Below are positions 10,535 through 22,912 of a DNA stretch of 64,000 bases, in pieces (position 1 is the first letter of the stretch; each line of letters starts with the position of its first letter). Position numbers and translations under genes: made by a program. The notes beneath the pieces are model-generated. The model worked only from the letters and a program-made list of their open reading frames with translations, had not been told where the DNA came from and ran no database searches. Source of the DNA: Cyathus striatus (Eukaryota; Basidiomycota; Agaricomycetes; Agaricales; Nidulariaceae); NCBI GenBank assembly GCA_025738555.1, contig JAOVFP010000023.1, positions 930,001 through 994,000 of the forward strand. The letters are read 5' to 3'.

Positions 10535-13500
10535 GGGGAGAGGAAGAGGGAGATGGTGGTGGTAGAGAAGAGAGAGGGGATGAGGGTAGATTCTGGGGAG
10601 AGAGAGAGATGGAGGAGCAATGGACCGACCGCTTGTAGCCGCTGTGGCCTCTGACGCTCTCTCTCTGTCTGCCAAATACAGATTGGCTCCGAACTGCTGA
10701 ATAATCACCCAAATTGGAAATCACTGCCCAGATCTCTGTTTCTCTTTCCTCACAATCCAGGTCTATTGTGTTTGGTCCCAATCCATTCATTCATTGTCCT
10801 CCCGCGGCCGTTTTTCTCATCCGAGGCATCCCCCGCCAGCCATCTCCTTCTCCCGCTCAGATCCTCTCCAGCAGTCTAGCCTCCTCTTAAGACTCGCCCT
10901 CCCCCTCCCACGCTTCCTCGCCCACTCCCCCGACTCACTCTTCCAGTTCCCTCCCATCCCTGCCCTTTTGTCTAGTGCTAAGACCAATCAATCCAGGCAC
11001 ATTTCCCCCTTTGGCACTTCTTGCCAAATTATCCATTCACCCGATAATGTCCCTTTTCGCACAACCTTGTTACAGAATACCAGTTCTCTTGTTGTCGCTC
11101 CCTCTCCTTGTTCTGCTCGCCGCAATGTCTCTCGTCGCGTCCAACACCGCCCTGCGCTACAGCCATCGTTTCTCGCCCCCAAACTCCCGACGATTATCTA
11201 ATCCGGTACTGGATCTACGCGATCACTATGCACCCCATCAGGAACCAAACAAAACGGGATAAACTTCCGAACCGCCCGTCTGGCTCCCCATCTCAGATTC
11301 CCCCAGCCCAGTCCACATTCGCTGCAATTCCATCTCAAATTCTCGCTCAGCCCATTGTCGTTTCTCCTCCAGCCTCCACTCCTTTCTCGCCTTTGTCCCC
11401 CTTCTTCTAAGAGCTGCCTGCTGCATAGAGCCAACACCAACATCCCTGTGGCCATTCATACCCGGTCCATTTCTGTTTTTCCCCATGGGGCCACATGGTG
11501 ATCCAGTAAAATCCTATTCCAGCCCAGAAACGGCCATGTTTTATACCACCCAACACTGAATTCTCATTTCATGATAGAAATGATATGGGAAGATTAGATA
11601 CTTTCCATTGCCCCCGCTTCATTGCCGTCATGTGCAAACCTTACAGGGTGGTTGATTATCCGCATGTATCTGCGCATGAAGCAAGCAAGCCTTGCTTTCC
11701 ATGCCTCACCCAATCTGACACGTTCGGTGTTAACCTGTGCAGAAATATATCTATAGACAGCTATAATGCAGACCATAGTTCTCGATATCCGACCTTCCTT
11801 ACTACCCGGACACCTTCTACTGTATATCCTCGCTTTTGTGGCGGGCCCGATGCGTCTGCCAGATGTCGCGGAGTGCACCCCACATGATTATCGCGACGTG
11901 ATGATTTGAGCTTGCACAACCATCGTTTCGATCGTCATGATCATTTTCAAATGCTCATCTGTCTTGTCATGCGGGATCAGCATGGATTGCGCCCCTCACC
12001 TTTAGACTTTCGAGTTTCGTTCAATCCAATTACAGCATTTCTATGGCTATGAATGCATCCAAGTCCCCGTCATAACTACCCATCCTCAATCCAAATGCAA
12101 CCGGACTCAAATGAATTCCGCGACGCAAGGGGCTGGATGGATGAACATAAATAGATAGATAAATCACCCACCTCCACATAGTTAGTGTTTAAAGACCGTA
12201 TCAGACTTGGTTTCGCATTTGGCCGCTGGCACCTATCTTCAAAGTCCGATTTCTTGGGCCAAAAAGTCGTTTCTCACCCAGCTCGGGGGCGCAGCTTCGG
12301 TTTTTGGCCCAAATTCTCCCGCCGCCACGTTATCTGCACTACGTGCGAATTTGATCTAATCGAAGAAAGGAGAGTTGAAAGCTGAAATGGCGATCCCGAT
12401 TATTGGGAACCTGGAACTTTATCAACAATATTGTCCCGCTCGCTCCGTCAGGATAGCCTCCTCTTCGTTGAGGACGGATTGTCTTCCGTCGCAGGGGGGA
12501 ACGGCGCGATAAATCTATCCCGGATGGCAGAGCCCCACTCTAACATCAGAATGGCGTACCTAGCGGTCATACTCTATGATCCCGAGTCCTAATAAGTTAC
12601 TCAGGTTCCTGTGCCCCTCAGTAAAACTCAGTCCTTCGGAGATGCGCGCTCGTGACAGTCTCCTAAGTAGAACGCACAAAACAATCCGGCGAAATTCCGA
12701 CAATGGAACGTACCACCCGATATCTTTTTTTTTTACTCCTACAAGGTCGGAAAAAGTGGGGGGAAACAGAATCCTCAAGTTGAGGTCCTAAGACCTTCAA
12801 AGCTGCCAGTGACTGCGATTCGCTGGCATTGCGCGCAATATCGTCGTACCTTTATGATGCAACATCTCCGGGGACAATGTAGAAACTGTTTCCTCTTCAT
12901 GACATGATTGTATTCTTGATTTCCAGTTCCGTACAAATTCCAGGGTAGACAAAGATATGTTAGAAATTGACTGATTGGGTGGGTGGTTTGACATGAATTG
13001 ACGGAGGTTGTAAATCAAGGATGATATCAGCGGCGCAACGAGTTCCTTACAACGATTACTCTAAATATGACATAGGGATACAAATTCGAATATGAATTCC
13101 AACAGAAGAGGGGTGATTGCGTTACGTGCGCAAGTTGTTTCCAGAATATAAATGACGTCCAAGTCCGAGTACGGAGAAGCTTCGAATGCATTTTACTCAT
13201 GACCAGAAGGAAACGTGCTCTGCTCTGTCGTCGGCCATGCTTACAAGCGGAATTTGCGCACACCTACACTCAGGTTTGGAGTACCCCAGTTTATAGATGA
13301 GAAAATGAAAATGTAGGCTGGGGACAAAAAGACGACCACCCATCTTTAGCGGTGATGAACACGAGGCGTGGATATGACATTGAGGCTGAGCTCTGGGAAT
13401 GAAGTCGCTGGAAGCGGTGAGAAAGCAATTGATGGTCTTCTCAGATGAATCAGGTGCTGTGTACTTACTTATGGGACCCAGTTTACTCCCGCAGTGACGC

Positions 13501-14043
13501 GATAGGGATAATATTATCTCCCCAGAGGCAGTCCGAGGTGGAAATAAGAGCAACAGGTGTCGGTTCGAGCTGCCTACCTCAAGTGGGTGCGAGGAGTTTG
13601 TTAGTTCGAGGATACTTACCTCGCCGAGGAAGTTGTCGGTCGGAACGGAGACGTCGCGATCACGTGCAAATCAGTCACGCACTGTACTACATGTCTTATT
13701 ACACGCGCCATTGCAATTGACGCGACTGACGCGATTAGATGCCTTCCGATAATCGAAATCAACCATATTATATACCAGCAACAGAGAAAAATAATAAACC
13801 ATAAAGTGCAGTAACGATATGCAATAGATACAGAAACCAAGAGCAGCAAATCTATCCCTACGAAGGAAACCGTCAAGGGAGAATAATACAGAGATGTGTG
13901 TGTACAGTAAAATGCTTCCTACAGATATAATATACATATGCGGCAAGCTCCAACCATCCATGTCCGCAAAAAAAAAAAGCAAAGCAAAGCGTATATCCAA
14001 TCGACGTGCAACGAAAATGTCGTGTAATCCAATAATTCCACTG
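10535..14043. other. 3.5 kb gene-poor region
   Basis: The part next to the gene on the left is strongly pyrimidine-rich on the plus strand (10790-11400) and probably includes its promoter and leader. The rest has short ORFs only, AT-rich blocks (13740-13990) and no family motif I recognise. I found no transposon ends, long repeats or RNA gene by eye. Confidence 0.4.
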
Positions 14044-15469
14044 TCACACCTTGGCGGTCTTCCTCGTTCTGGCTCTTGAACCACTGGCTTTGCCAGCTTT
14101 CACCCGACTGGCAGGAGTAACATCGGAGCCATCCCCTTCACCGGATCGTTTCGCGTTTGAATCGTCTGAGCGAGTCCGGGAAGCCCTCCCGCGAGTGACC
14201 ATGCCTTCGCTATCGACGGATCCCTCCGATCTGGCATCGGAATCTTCAAGCGACTTCCCTTCCTGCGGATCATCGATGATCATGCCGTCGGTCTTGAGCT
14301 CTTTCGAATGGGTACTGGCAGCGGTGGTGGAGCTGGAGGAGACGGAACCTGATCGCCCTTGGTCAGACTCTGGTGCGACCACTGTGCTCTCTGAAGAGGC
14401 ATGGGAAGAAGACCGGAGTCGGGTATCAGACGATTCTGCTGTGGGGGAGGAGGAGGATTCGCGAGAACGGACGGAGGCGGGGTAGCGAGATGGTGCCTTG
14501 CGACGCTTGCGGTTGCTGGCGCGGGGAGAGTCCTCTGTCTGAGCAGCGTCATCTGGTAATATCGCAGAGGGTCCGCGGGGAGGGGTAGTGGGCTGAGCGG
14601 GAGGGTGGGAAGAGGGAGGAGTGTGTGTGGCAGCGGATGTGGTAATTTGGTTAGAAGTAGATGGAACGGGGTCATGAACCTCGTTCTTGGATGCATCTAT
14701 GGTGGACTTCTTTTCGGGGCTGGCAGGGCGCTGGGTTCTGAGACGCTTGGAACGAGGTTCATCGATGACATCGGCCTCGTCAACGGGAGGGCTCCTAGAA
14801 GGCTCTCGGAAGGCACCAGGTGCAGCCTTTCTCTTTCGAAGATTAATGACCTTGCTCGAGACGGATTCTTTGGGAGGTACGATGATGTGATACCACGGCT
14901 GGGACTCATATACGCGACGCCAGGTAGGACCGTGCTGGTTGGCGAGAATACATAGATACTCGGGGATGCCGTTCCAAGCGACGGTTGAGCGAATAAGGGG
15001 AGGCTGGTGAACTGGATGGCAGAAAAAAACGTGGTGTGTGTGTGAGAAATGTCAGCAAAAGGGGGGGTGGGAGGCGGGGACGTACGAGAGATGCGATTGA
15101 CGACCTTTGCGGTGGAGAGCTTCTTGTCGTCGCTCCAGAAGAGCCAGTGAGCAGGATCGCCTGGTTTGTAGAAAACGTCGAGTGCGGCAAGGGCAAAGAT
15201 GAGCTCTGAGGAAGTGTGGGGGAGCTGGAGTGTGCGGCGACCCTCGGTGAGGAGAGACTGGACAGCAGGATGGGCGGCTGAGAGGACGCAATCGTTGCCA
15301 TCGGACCAGACGCCAGGAGAGACCTGAATGCGGAGGGGGACCTGTGTTGGATATGCGGTGCTGGCGATGTAGCCGGCGGCACGGGCGTCGAAGGAGGGGA
15401 AGGGGCGGCGGCGGGGAGACGAGGATAGTGGGGAAGGGGGAGGGCGAGGGTGGTGTCGACGATGGGCAT
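14044..15469 (-). CDS. Unknown nuclear protein with acidic and basic low-complexity tail; 5' end unresolved
   Basis: Exon 2 (14044-15011) and exon 1 (from 15086 upward) are joined by a GT-AG intron at 15012-15085. The N-terminal ~120 residues look folded: a block reading QVSPGVWSDGNDCVLSAA, then LIFALAALDVFYKPGDPAHW, then PEYLCILANQHGPTWRRVYE. The rest is a long disordered tail with repeated basic motifs (RKRK, SKRLR, NRKRRK) and acidic Ser-rich stretches, so a nuclear role is likely. No ATG lies in frame with the folded block. The ATG at 15469 is in another frame, but would connect if an intron ends at the acceptor just before GTCCCCCTCC. Alternatively a 5' exon is missing. Family not recognised. 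Confidence 0.6.
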
Positions 15470-16445
15470 GGTGGTGGTGATGGTGGTGGGGAGGTGGTAG
15501 GGAGGTGGGTAGATGGGTTGGTGTGAGGGCGGTGGTGGTGGTAAGATGGATGGGGCGTTAAGCAAACCCGGCGTAAGAGGAGATGGGAGCGAGGAGTGCG
15601 GGGAAGAGATGGGTGGGAGTGGTGGTGGTGGGCGGGGGAGAGGAGTACGGGGATGGGAATGAGATGGGGAGAAGTGGGATGGGCAGCAGAGGTGATTGGC
15701 AGTTTATATTGGGTATAGAATGAATGCCTTGCGTCAAAGGCAGGTGGCCCCTCCTCGACACCTCTCTCGCGTATTCCCTTTTTGGGTCTCCCTCGGCTGG
15801 CGCATCCCTGGGAATATCCCATCCACATCCCGATTCATGAACAGACTCTCTTCTTTTTATTTCTTTTTCTTTTCTCTTCTTTCTTTCTTTTTATTTCCTA
15901 TGTTATGGTTTACATCTCTCTCTCCCTCTTCTCTCCCGACCTCTGCACCGCACCCACCGCTGCACCGATTCCACCCAAACACACTCCCCATCAGATCCCT
16001 CTTGCCAGATCCCGATATCTATACCGAGATCTGCTTGCCTTAAAGTTGCCGACCGGTCAATTCATCTTCTGCCTTCGCTAATCCTCTCCTCCTCCTGCCT
16101 CGCTGCATAATGCCTCGACATGTCCTGCCTATCGCATCTCACCGTATACATCCCCCTTTTATTCCGTCCTTTGCCCCTGGTCAAAGGGCTTTCTCCATCC
16201 TACACGTGTCAAATGTCGCGCCGCAATGTCCGATGCCACATGTCTCCTTTCCGTATCGATTTCCCGTCTTCATTACCATCCAATATTACCCTCTGCCTCC
16301 CGACTAATTACCTCTCCTCTCTTCATATCAATACATTTATCATATCCAAATTACTTTTACCCCCCGCGCCCTATATCATTGTGCGACTCCCGCGGGTCCG
16401 GCACCCACGCCCTCAGTCCATCCATCTCCCTCTTCTATCCTCGTT
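15470..16445. other. Low-complexity promoter region
   Basis: This lies between the 5' end of the gene on the left and the 3' end of the TEN1-like gene. It has long C/T-rich tracts on the plus strand and GGT/GGA repeats. The plus-strand ORFs here are Pro/Ser-rich translations of these tracts and are not supported as genes. Confidence 0.45.
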
Positions 16446-17048
16446 TTAGCTCCCGTCCGACCGCCCCCTGCCGCTGGGGGTCCCCTCCCCCTCCCCAATC
16501 ACCCTGTTCCACAACTTCAAGTCCAGCTCCGCGGCCGGCACCACCATCACAGCCCGCACCACCACGCCTCTCTCAATCTCTACCACACCACCGCCATCCC
16601 CACCTATTCCGCCCGGTGACTGTTGCACAACACATCCGCGGCCACGCACAGAATTCCAACGCACAATACAACCATAACAGTAACAGATAGGAACATGATA
16701 TCAAAACGTCAGCAAGTCCCTCATCTCCCGTACACCATCCATGCCTTACCTCTGCGTCCTCCACATGTCCAATCACAATAATCTTCGATAGACGCTCTCC
16801 CACCCATGTTGCTGAACATTCCACGCAAAGTGACACATCAACCACCACCCCATGCTTCCCCTCCATCAGTACGATCATCCCTGTCGTCGTATCGTAACTG
16901 AGCATCCTGCCCTCACCGTCAGCGCACAAACAGCCTTTTCAAACAGGCTGCAAACTCACCGTCCCGCCAGTCGTACTTTCTGCCCAATCACCCCAGAATC
17001 TATCTTGCAAATTCGTGTAGGGGTCGCAGAGTCAGGCTGTTGAGGCAT
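16446..17048 (-). CDS. Small OB-fold protein resembling CST subunit TEN1
   Basis: Exons 16960-17048, 16750-16906 and 16446-16619 join in frame to 139 residues. The folded part fits a single OB fold: SGVIGQKVRLAGR, then MLSYDTTTGMIVLMEG, VVVDVSLCV, WVGERLSKIIVIGHVE and a last segment VVVRAVMVVPAAELDLKLWN. This order and the small size match TEN1, which works with STN1 and CTC1/CDC13 at telomere ends and lagging-strand fill-in. RPA3 is a related alternative because it is also a small single OB-fold protein. The C-terminus is a Gly/Arg/Ser-rich extension. The second intron (16620-16749) is longer than most here at 130 nt. Confidence 0.65.
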
Positions 17049-17372
17049 TTCAGTCTATAAACCGAGACGCATGGATCTTGCACAGATTGAATATTTGAGT
17101 TAGATAACCTTGTACAGGTTCATCCTCAACTTTGTATTACTATCAACGCGGAACCGCGTCCTCATCACGTGCACGCAACATTGCCAATCTATTACGTCAT
17201 TACTTCCAAATCTGAAGACTCACTTTCATTCATAGTACGGTGCGAATTAGAAGATGTAGTATAGTATACTGTAGCTAAGCGTATAAGATTGTCCATGACG
17301 AAGATATACTTCCATTTTTGTGTCACCCTTTTTAACCAATAAACCTTGACCGAACTCAGGCATCTATAAAAA
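17049..17372. other. Short intergenic stretch
   Basis: This is the promoter of the TEN1-like gene and the 3' flank of the velvet gene; both are on the minus strand. Nothing else seen. Confidence 0.45.
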
Positions 17373-18557
17373 TCATCCAGAACCACTTGTCGTCGACTCG
17401 GACGTCGTTGATGCCCGTCTATCTTTTCCACGCGGCTTCTTGGATTTGCGCTCCGCATCCCGCAGTGTCACACGCACCCCATATTTTGCAAGTGTCTATT
17501 AGAACTACTCGGTGGGCGTCCCAAGCGAAAGAAAAACATGGCACACACCCGAGTAAGGTCAGTGGAAGGTGCTAGACCTGGAAACTCGCGAGTTGAATAG
17601 ACTCGAAACGCGCCCCCGTATAGTTCAGCCAGCATGGGTCGTATTTGACCTCCATGCGCCGTAGAGAAGATGTCAAAGATGCGATACCGGAATATAAAAG
17701 TCCCTTCCCGCTGCACTGCCAAATCCTAATTGCAACAGTCGTCAGTAAGACGGCGCGAAATCATCTACCAGAACATAATCACCCCAAAGACGAATACCAG
17801 CACCTTCTGTCCCTGGTATTCTACCAATGTTGGCTCGATAAACTTCTCTCCTACAAGTGCTGGAGTAAGCTTGGACGATTCTGTGACTAGGTGATTGCCG
17901 ACACGGTGGACAGCGTCTTCCGGTTGTTCTGACCCACTAAGGTTGCCAAGCATGGGCTGTCTCCGGGGAATCTGGAACGGGGACACCATTGACACCATCC
18001 CATCTACATTCGGTGTCGTAAATGGATGAAGGGGAAAGTAAGTTAATGTTGGCGCTTGATCATGTCTACCGCCGAAAGATGTCTCAGCGCCGTTACGGTT
18101 AGCGTTGTCGCCGTCTAGTATTGAATCTGGCACAGGGAATAGGTCAACAGTACACATAATACCGACGTTTATTACGTCCCTTTAGAACAGTCCATCGTCA
18201 GTGTACGATTCGTACGGGAACAAAATACGTACTCATAAGATAGTTCTTGTTCCCATTGTCTATTGTCATCTGTATGAAAGAGTCTAAGAAGAATCGTCGG
18301 TGGAGGATCGAGTGGGCGTCGATCCACGCGTGCATATCTATGAATAAGACTGTGAATTTCGCTGAGCAGCAATATAACTATAGGTCTACCGACTTTCTAC
18401 CGGATTGCGCTTTTTGGAGCTCTTCGAGCTCAGCGCGTATTGTCTTGCCTTCGAATTGCCCGGATACGAAATACAGTGGCTGACCCATGTTCTGCGGCTT
18501 TGGATCGGAACCAGCACAGGGACCGGGCGGTTGGCGGTGATTTGGATGCTGAAACAT
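17373..18557 (-). CDS. Velvet-domain developmental regulator (VelB/VosA-like)
   Basis: Exons 18394-18557, 18233-18337, 17783-18179, 17549-17725 and 17373-17495 join in frame to 321 residues. The two halves of the velvet domain are clear. The first has AELEELQKAQSGRK joined across an intron to YARVDRRPLDPPP. The second has VFVFGDLAVQREGTFIFRYR, IFDIFS, FRVYSTREFPGL and a C-terminal GVRVTLRDAERKSKKPR basic tail. About 100 residues sit between the halves, as in VelB-type proteins. Velvet proteins are NF-kB-like DNA-binding factors that control sporulation, secondary metabolism and light responses, acting as homo- or heterodimers. The start at 18557 is preferred; more 5' exons are possible, since the upstream frame stays open for a short way. 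Confidence 0.9.
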
Positions 18558-19575
18558 ATCCTGGGTCTAGTGTCAATGAGTGAGGGTACTCAGCCCCTGC
18601 TGAGGGAAAGCGATGCTTAATATGCTCCAAGAGTGCGGAACCGTACGACACCGCCCGAGCCTGATTATAAGGCAAATCTCGCATAACGGGTCAGTTATCG
18701 TCAGATATACCACGAGAGTTCAACGACAGATTTTCATTCAAGACGAGAAGAAAACGGGTCGATCCGTCACGCGTTCAGATAGACTTTGAGATAGTGCAAA
18801 ACGGAAATGATTACTCGCAGACACATCAACAGGTTTTGTGATTCCAAATTAGCACTGAGCTTATGCTGCTCCATAAATGGGGACACTGACTGGATGGGTT
18901 CGGGAAGTTTATTGGACAAGGTACCGCGTCAGCGGAAAGGCGTTTGAGAGATTCACGTTTTCCAGGTGTTGCTAAAGACCATGGTTCACGAGGGGACGAG
19001 CAGGCGACCACATTCGACATGATCAGCTCCTGTAAACGAGGAAAATGGCAGTAGAAGTGTCGTTCGCAACCAAATAAATCCGAAAACAGATATACGTACC
19101 AATAAGGCCCCTACCGAAGGTCAGCAGAGGTCAGGGACAAACGTATCCTTCGTTGCTCGCAAATATATTCAGGAGTATACACGTCGAAAAAAAGGACAAG
19201 GGTGGCGCCGCTGCAATAGGTGAAAGCCAAAGCTACCCAAATCCATTTGCCGTAACCAAAGAACTGTTCTTAACGGATAGATGGCGAAGTCGGAGATAGG
19301 CGCATGGGGGCAAACAACATAGGGGTGGATTGAGGTAGCTAGGTGATAGAACCATTGCACGAAGTGTACGGGAGGCTTTATCAGATGAAGTGATTTCGTA
19401 ACACCACTTTATCAAATACATGAGTCGACACGAAACAAGATCCTACAACAGAGATTGAAACAAATTTAAGAAGAACAACTGAAAACGTGTAGAAAGGAGA
19501 GAGGGGACCAAAGAAGAAATACCTTGACTATTGCAACTGTGCGGTGTGTATGTCCTCATGGATAACATGTGCGTA
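18558..19575. other. Promoter region of the velvet gene
   Basis: About 1 kb between the velvet gene start and the 3' end of the F-box gene. Short ORFs here (for example at 18826-19020) have no convincing homology. A 5' leader with introns is possible. Confidence 0.4.
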
Positions 19576-21356
19576 TCAGACGTCGAACCTTCGCACTACA
19601 ACATCATCACCGTGGGCAGTCAATATCCTTCTCTCATCGAAGGCGACGGTTCCCTTCGCACAAGATATCGAAGGAGATTCGTCAGCTTGTAGCTGGGGTC
19701 CTGCAACTTCAGCACCTGTGCCACCTTCCAGATCCCACACCCAGATGCTGCCGTTGTAGCCTAAGCTGACACATCTCCCATCTGCAAGCGCAAGTGCCGT
19801 CACAGGTCCGCTTTGGCCGTGAAGAGTTCTAACGAAAGTCAGCTTCGGAATTGGAGCGGAAACAGACGAAGAGGACGGTAGAGATAGTCGATAAAGTTGC
19901 AGGCCAGCCGAAGAATGGAAGGGAGAAGATGATATTCCACTCGATGAACGGTAGGTACAATGGAATGGTGACGGGGAGGTCAGAGAAGCAGAAGAACTTG
20001 ATGAAGAGCGAGGAGTATATGGTAGAAGTTGATCTGCTGGGGCTACGACAACCCATTTCCCATCCGTCTGCGTATCAACAACTTTGGCGACTTTGCGGTT
20101 CCATTGTTCTCTCATGGCTCTGAGCTTATTTTCATCCATCCAACCTTGTGGTACATCAATTGCGCGCGCGGTACGAGTCGCTATAACGGTCATGGGCTCT
20201 GCTGTCGGGTGCGAAATATCCCGAGCAAATGACAAGCTAGTGGGGAGGATCGTGCTCGTTGATGATACTTCAGGTGTAGAAGGTCCAGCAATGATAAGCT
20301 CGGTAGCCCCTACCGACCAATGAGTAGGATAAACCGGAAGGGCATATGCAATCACTAGCTTGTAATTTGTCGAGGATTGTGTAGAAAGAACCAATGAGGC
20401 GGGAGGAAACGATGTAAACGAAGACAGGGACTGGCTATGGCGAATACTGTCCCTAGACAAATCGTAGATGGAAATGGTAAAGGACTGGGATAGCGTTATA
20501 AGAAGAGGGTGATGATACACGGCTTGGACAATAGGAGACGTCCGATTGCTTCTTCGAGGTGGGATGTAAGTGAGTTTCCGAATAGGTGGAGAAGGTTGGA
20601 AATGATTAACAAGAAAGATCGCAAATTCGCCTGTAGCTAGGAAAGCGGCTAATCGTATTTGGTTCGCTACTGGAGGCGACTGATCCACTGCCAGTGCAGT
20701 AAGGTGGGAGGGCCCGTAGGATGACTGGCAGACCAACGAATGGACATTGTCCGAGGCGCCCGATATATTAATTACGGGAGTATTGGTGAGGCGTGATGAT
20801 GCAGTGATAGTCAAAGAACCAGCAAGAAGGATGTGAGTTTGCGTGGATAAATCTACTTCATCGTAATTAGCAGTAAATGTAAATGTAGACGGTAGTTGCT
20901 CAACTGAGCAGCGACCTGCCGAAAAAGTCAGCCATGAACTAGAAACGTCTCCAAGTCCTAGTATATACCTCTCCGCCAATTGGAGCTTATTCGAAACATC
21001 CATTTCCAGTCTCTTAAATCATCCGCTTTGGCCCTTCCTGGCAAAGGTTTAATTTCGCGACCGTCCATGCGGCCAATAAACCCTCTCACACCGCGTAGAC
21101 GAGTGCGACCGAAGACTTTGAGATAAAGCTTCCGCCATAGCTCATTATCTGTCGCCAGTCTGGCCCAGTTCCTATTGGTGGCTTGTGCTGAGCAGAGGTC
21201 TATCCATGATAGATGAGAGAATATGCAGAGGATTAATTCATCGTAGAATGAATTATCAAAACTGAAGGGTATTGCGTGGTGCGCTGTTTGTGGAGACGCG
21301 ATATGGACTCGCTTTGGTGGAGGTAGTGGAGGAGGTGAACCGCTTCGTTTTGACAT
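19576..21356 (-). CDS. F-box protein with WD-type beta-propeller
   Basis: Exons 20969-21356 and 19576-20915 join in frame to 575 residues. An F-box lies at about residues 30-70: FYDELILCIFSHLSWIDLC, then NRNWARLATDNELWRKLY. After a linker (DDLRDWKWMFRISSNWRRG), a long region carries degenerate WD repeats, the clearest near the end (GQSGPVTALALADGRCVSLG, then GSIWVWDLE). Such proteins bind Skp1 through the F-box and present substrates to an SCF ubiquitin ligase; the substrate cannot be read from sequence. Ser-rich insertions interrupt the propeller. The start at 21356 is the ATG beside the basic, Pro-rich N-terminus. It is divergent from WDR83, with 183 bp between the two starts. Confidence 0.88.
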
Positions 21357-21539
21357 GTTTCCCGGTAAGATAGAAAAGTAATCAGAGCTGGATGCAGCAG
21401 TTGTATGGGTATCAGGCAAGCAGACGAAGCAGGATAGCAGTGGCAGAGTTAGATAAGTGCATGAGAAGATTGTCAGCGGGAACATTTGTAACCGCGTGCG
21501 TAACTAAGCATTCCATCACCTTGCTCTACTTAATTATCC

Positions 21540-22730
21540 ATGGCTCCTTCACGAGGTCCACATCCCCCAGCAAGAAATCTTTATCTTACTCTCAACTCTC
21601 ATAAGGGTTCAGTAAATGTTGCCAGATATGCTAAAGGAACAGCAAAATACATTCTTACAGGTGGCCATGATCGAACTGTTCGTCTCTGGAACGCAGCCTC
21701 TGGCGCAGAAATCATGACATTTGCATCTCATGGCTATGAAGTACTTACCCTATCAGTGTACGCGTTTTGTTACCAATTTCTTCATTCACTTATGCCCAGT
21801 GTAGATCGCACGATAATGCACAGTTCTCCTCAGCGGGAGGTGACCGCTCTGTCTTTGTGTGGGATGTCGCTACTGGAGCTACGACTCGACGACTATCAGG
21901 GCATATGGGAAAGGTCCATTGCGTCGAATATAACGAGGATGCCAGCGTACTTGCAAGTGGTAAGTAATTACGGACGTGTTAACTGTCAGCTACCGACACA
22001 CTCAACTACAGGCTCATATGACTCCACCGTCAGACTTTGGGACCTCAGGTTAGTCACTATAGTATAAATTGAAACTACCCCTTACATTCACAAACTAGAT
22101 CTCAAAATAGGCAGGCCCTGCAGGTATTGGAAGAAGCTCGCGATACGGTACAAACTATACATGTAGGGCCAACGTCCATCATAACTGGTTCTGTGGACGG
22201 GCATGTCCGAGTGTACGATTTGCGAAAGGGCGAGCTTCGTTCTGATTTCATAGGACGTGCGTTCATATGCCTGTCATTGCGCTGTACATCTAATAAAGGA
22301 TCACTACAGAGCCCGTTACATCCGTGGCTCCTACGCAGGATGGGCAAACCCTTCTAGTTGCCACCCTCGATAACCATATTCGGTTGATGGACCTCGCAAC
22401 TGGAAAAATGCTGAACGACTTCACGGGTCATGTCAATGAGAACTACCGTTGTCGTGCTTGCTTCGGACATTCAGAAGCCAGCATCATATGTGGCGACGAG
22501 AAAGGCATGGTTTGGGCATGGGATCTTCTAGACGTAAGGCAATTTCTCGAAGTTACAAACCACTCTGATCTAATATCGTTTAGGCAAAGATCATGTTACC
22601 AAACCCACCCCCCAAAGTCCATAACAAGGTGATTACATGGACAGAACATCACCCGGTAGATGCTGGAGAGATGGTCACTGCTAGCGCTGACGGGACCGCG
22701 AAAGTTTGGAGAACACCAGAGTCGGACTGA
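21540..22730 (+). CDS. WDR83: WD40 protein WDR83/MORG1 orthologue
   Basis: Six exons (21540-21757, 21805-21959, 22012-22048, 22099-22256, 22310-22533, 22584-22730) give 312 residues, the usual length. WD repeats are highly conserved: LNSHKGSVNVARYAKGTAKY, HDRTVRLWNA, GGDRSVFVWDVATG, YDSTVRLWDL, GDEKGMVWAWDLLD and a final SADGTAKVWR. WDR83 is a propeller scaffold found in spliceosomal complexes and, in animals, in ERK signalling; in a fungus the splicing link is the safer reading. It shares a short divergent promoter with the F-box gene and ends 182 bp from the end of LSM2, which is convergent. Confidence 0.95.
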
Positions 22731-22912
22731 GCGCGAGAGACGGTTGCGGAAACGAACATAGGCTCCACAACAAATGAGGGTGAGTCGTACAAGCAAGCAT
22801 TACAAGCGACACGTTGGAGAAGCTGCGTCATAGCCGAAAGATAACTAGCTGATGAAATCCCCTAATATACTGTACAAGTTCGAAGATACAAATCTATGGT
22901 GGATGTATGTAG

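Noticed and set aside
10794..11410. Overlapping plus-strand Pro/Ser-rich ORFs
   Set aside because: They are translations of a C/T-rich tract, open in more than one frame, with no domain or splice logic.
15696..16690. Plus-strand ORFs rich in Ser, Pro and His
   Set aside because: C/T-rich low-complexity promoter sequence, and the last part overlaps the supported TEN1-like gene on the other strand.
19829..20323. Plus- and minus-strand ORFs inside the F-box gene
   Set aside because: Shadow frames of a long coding exon.
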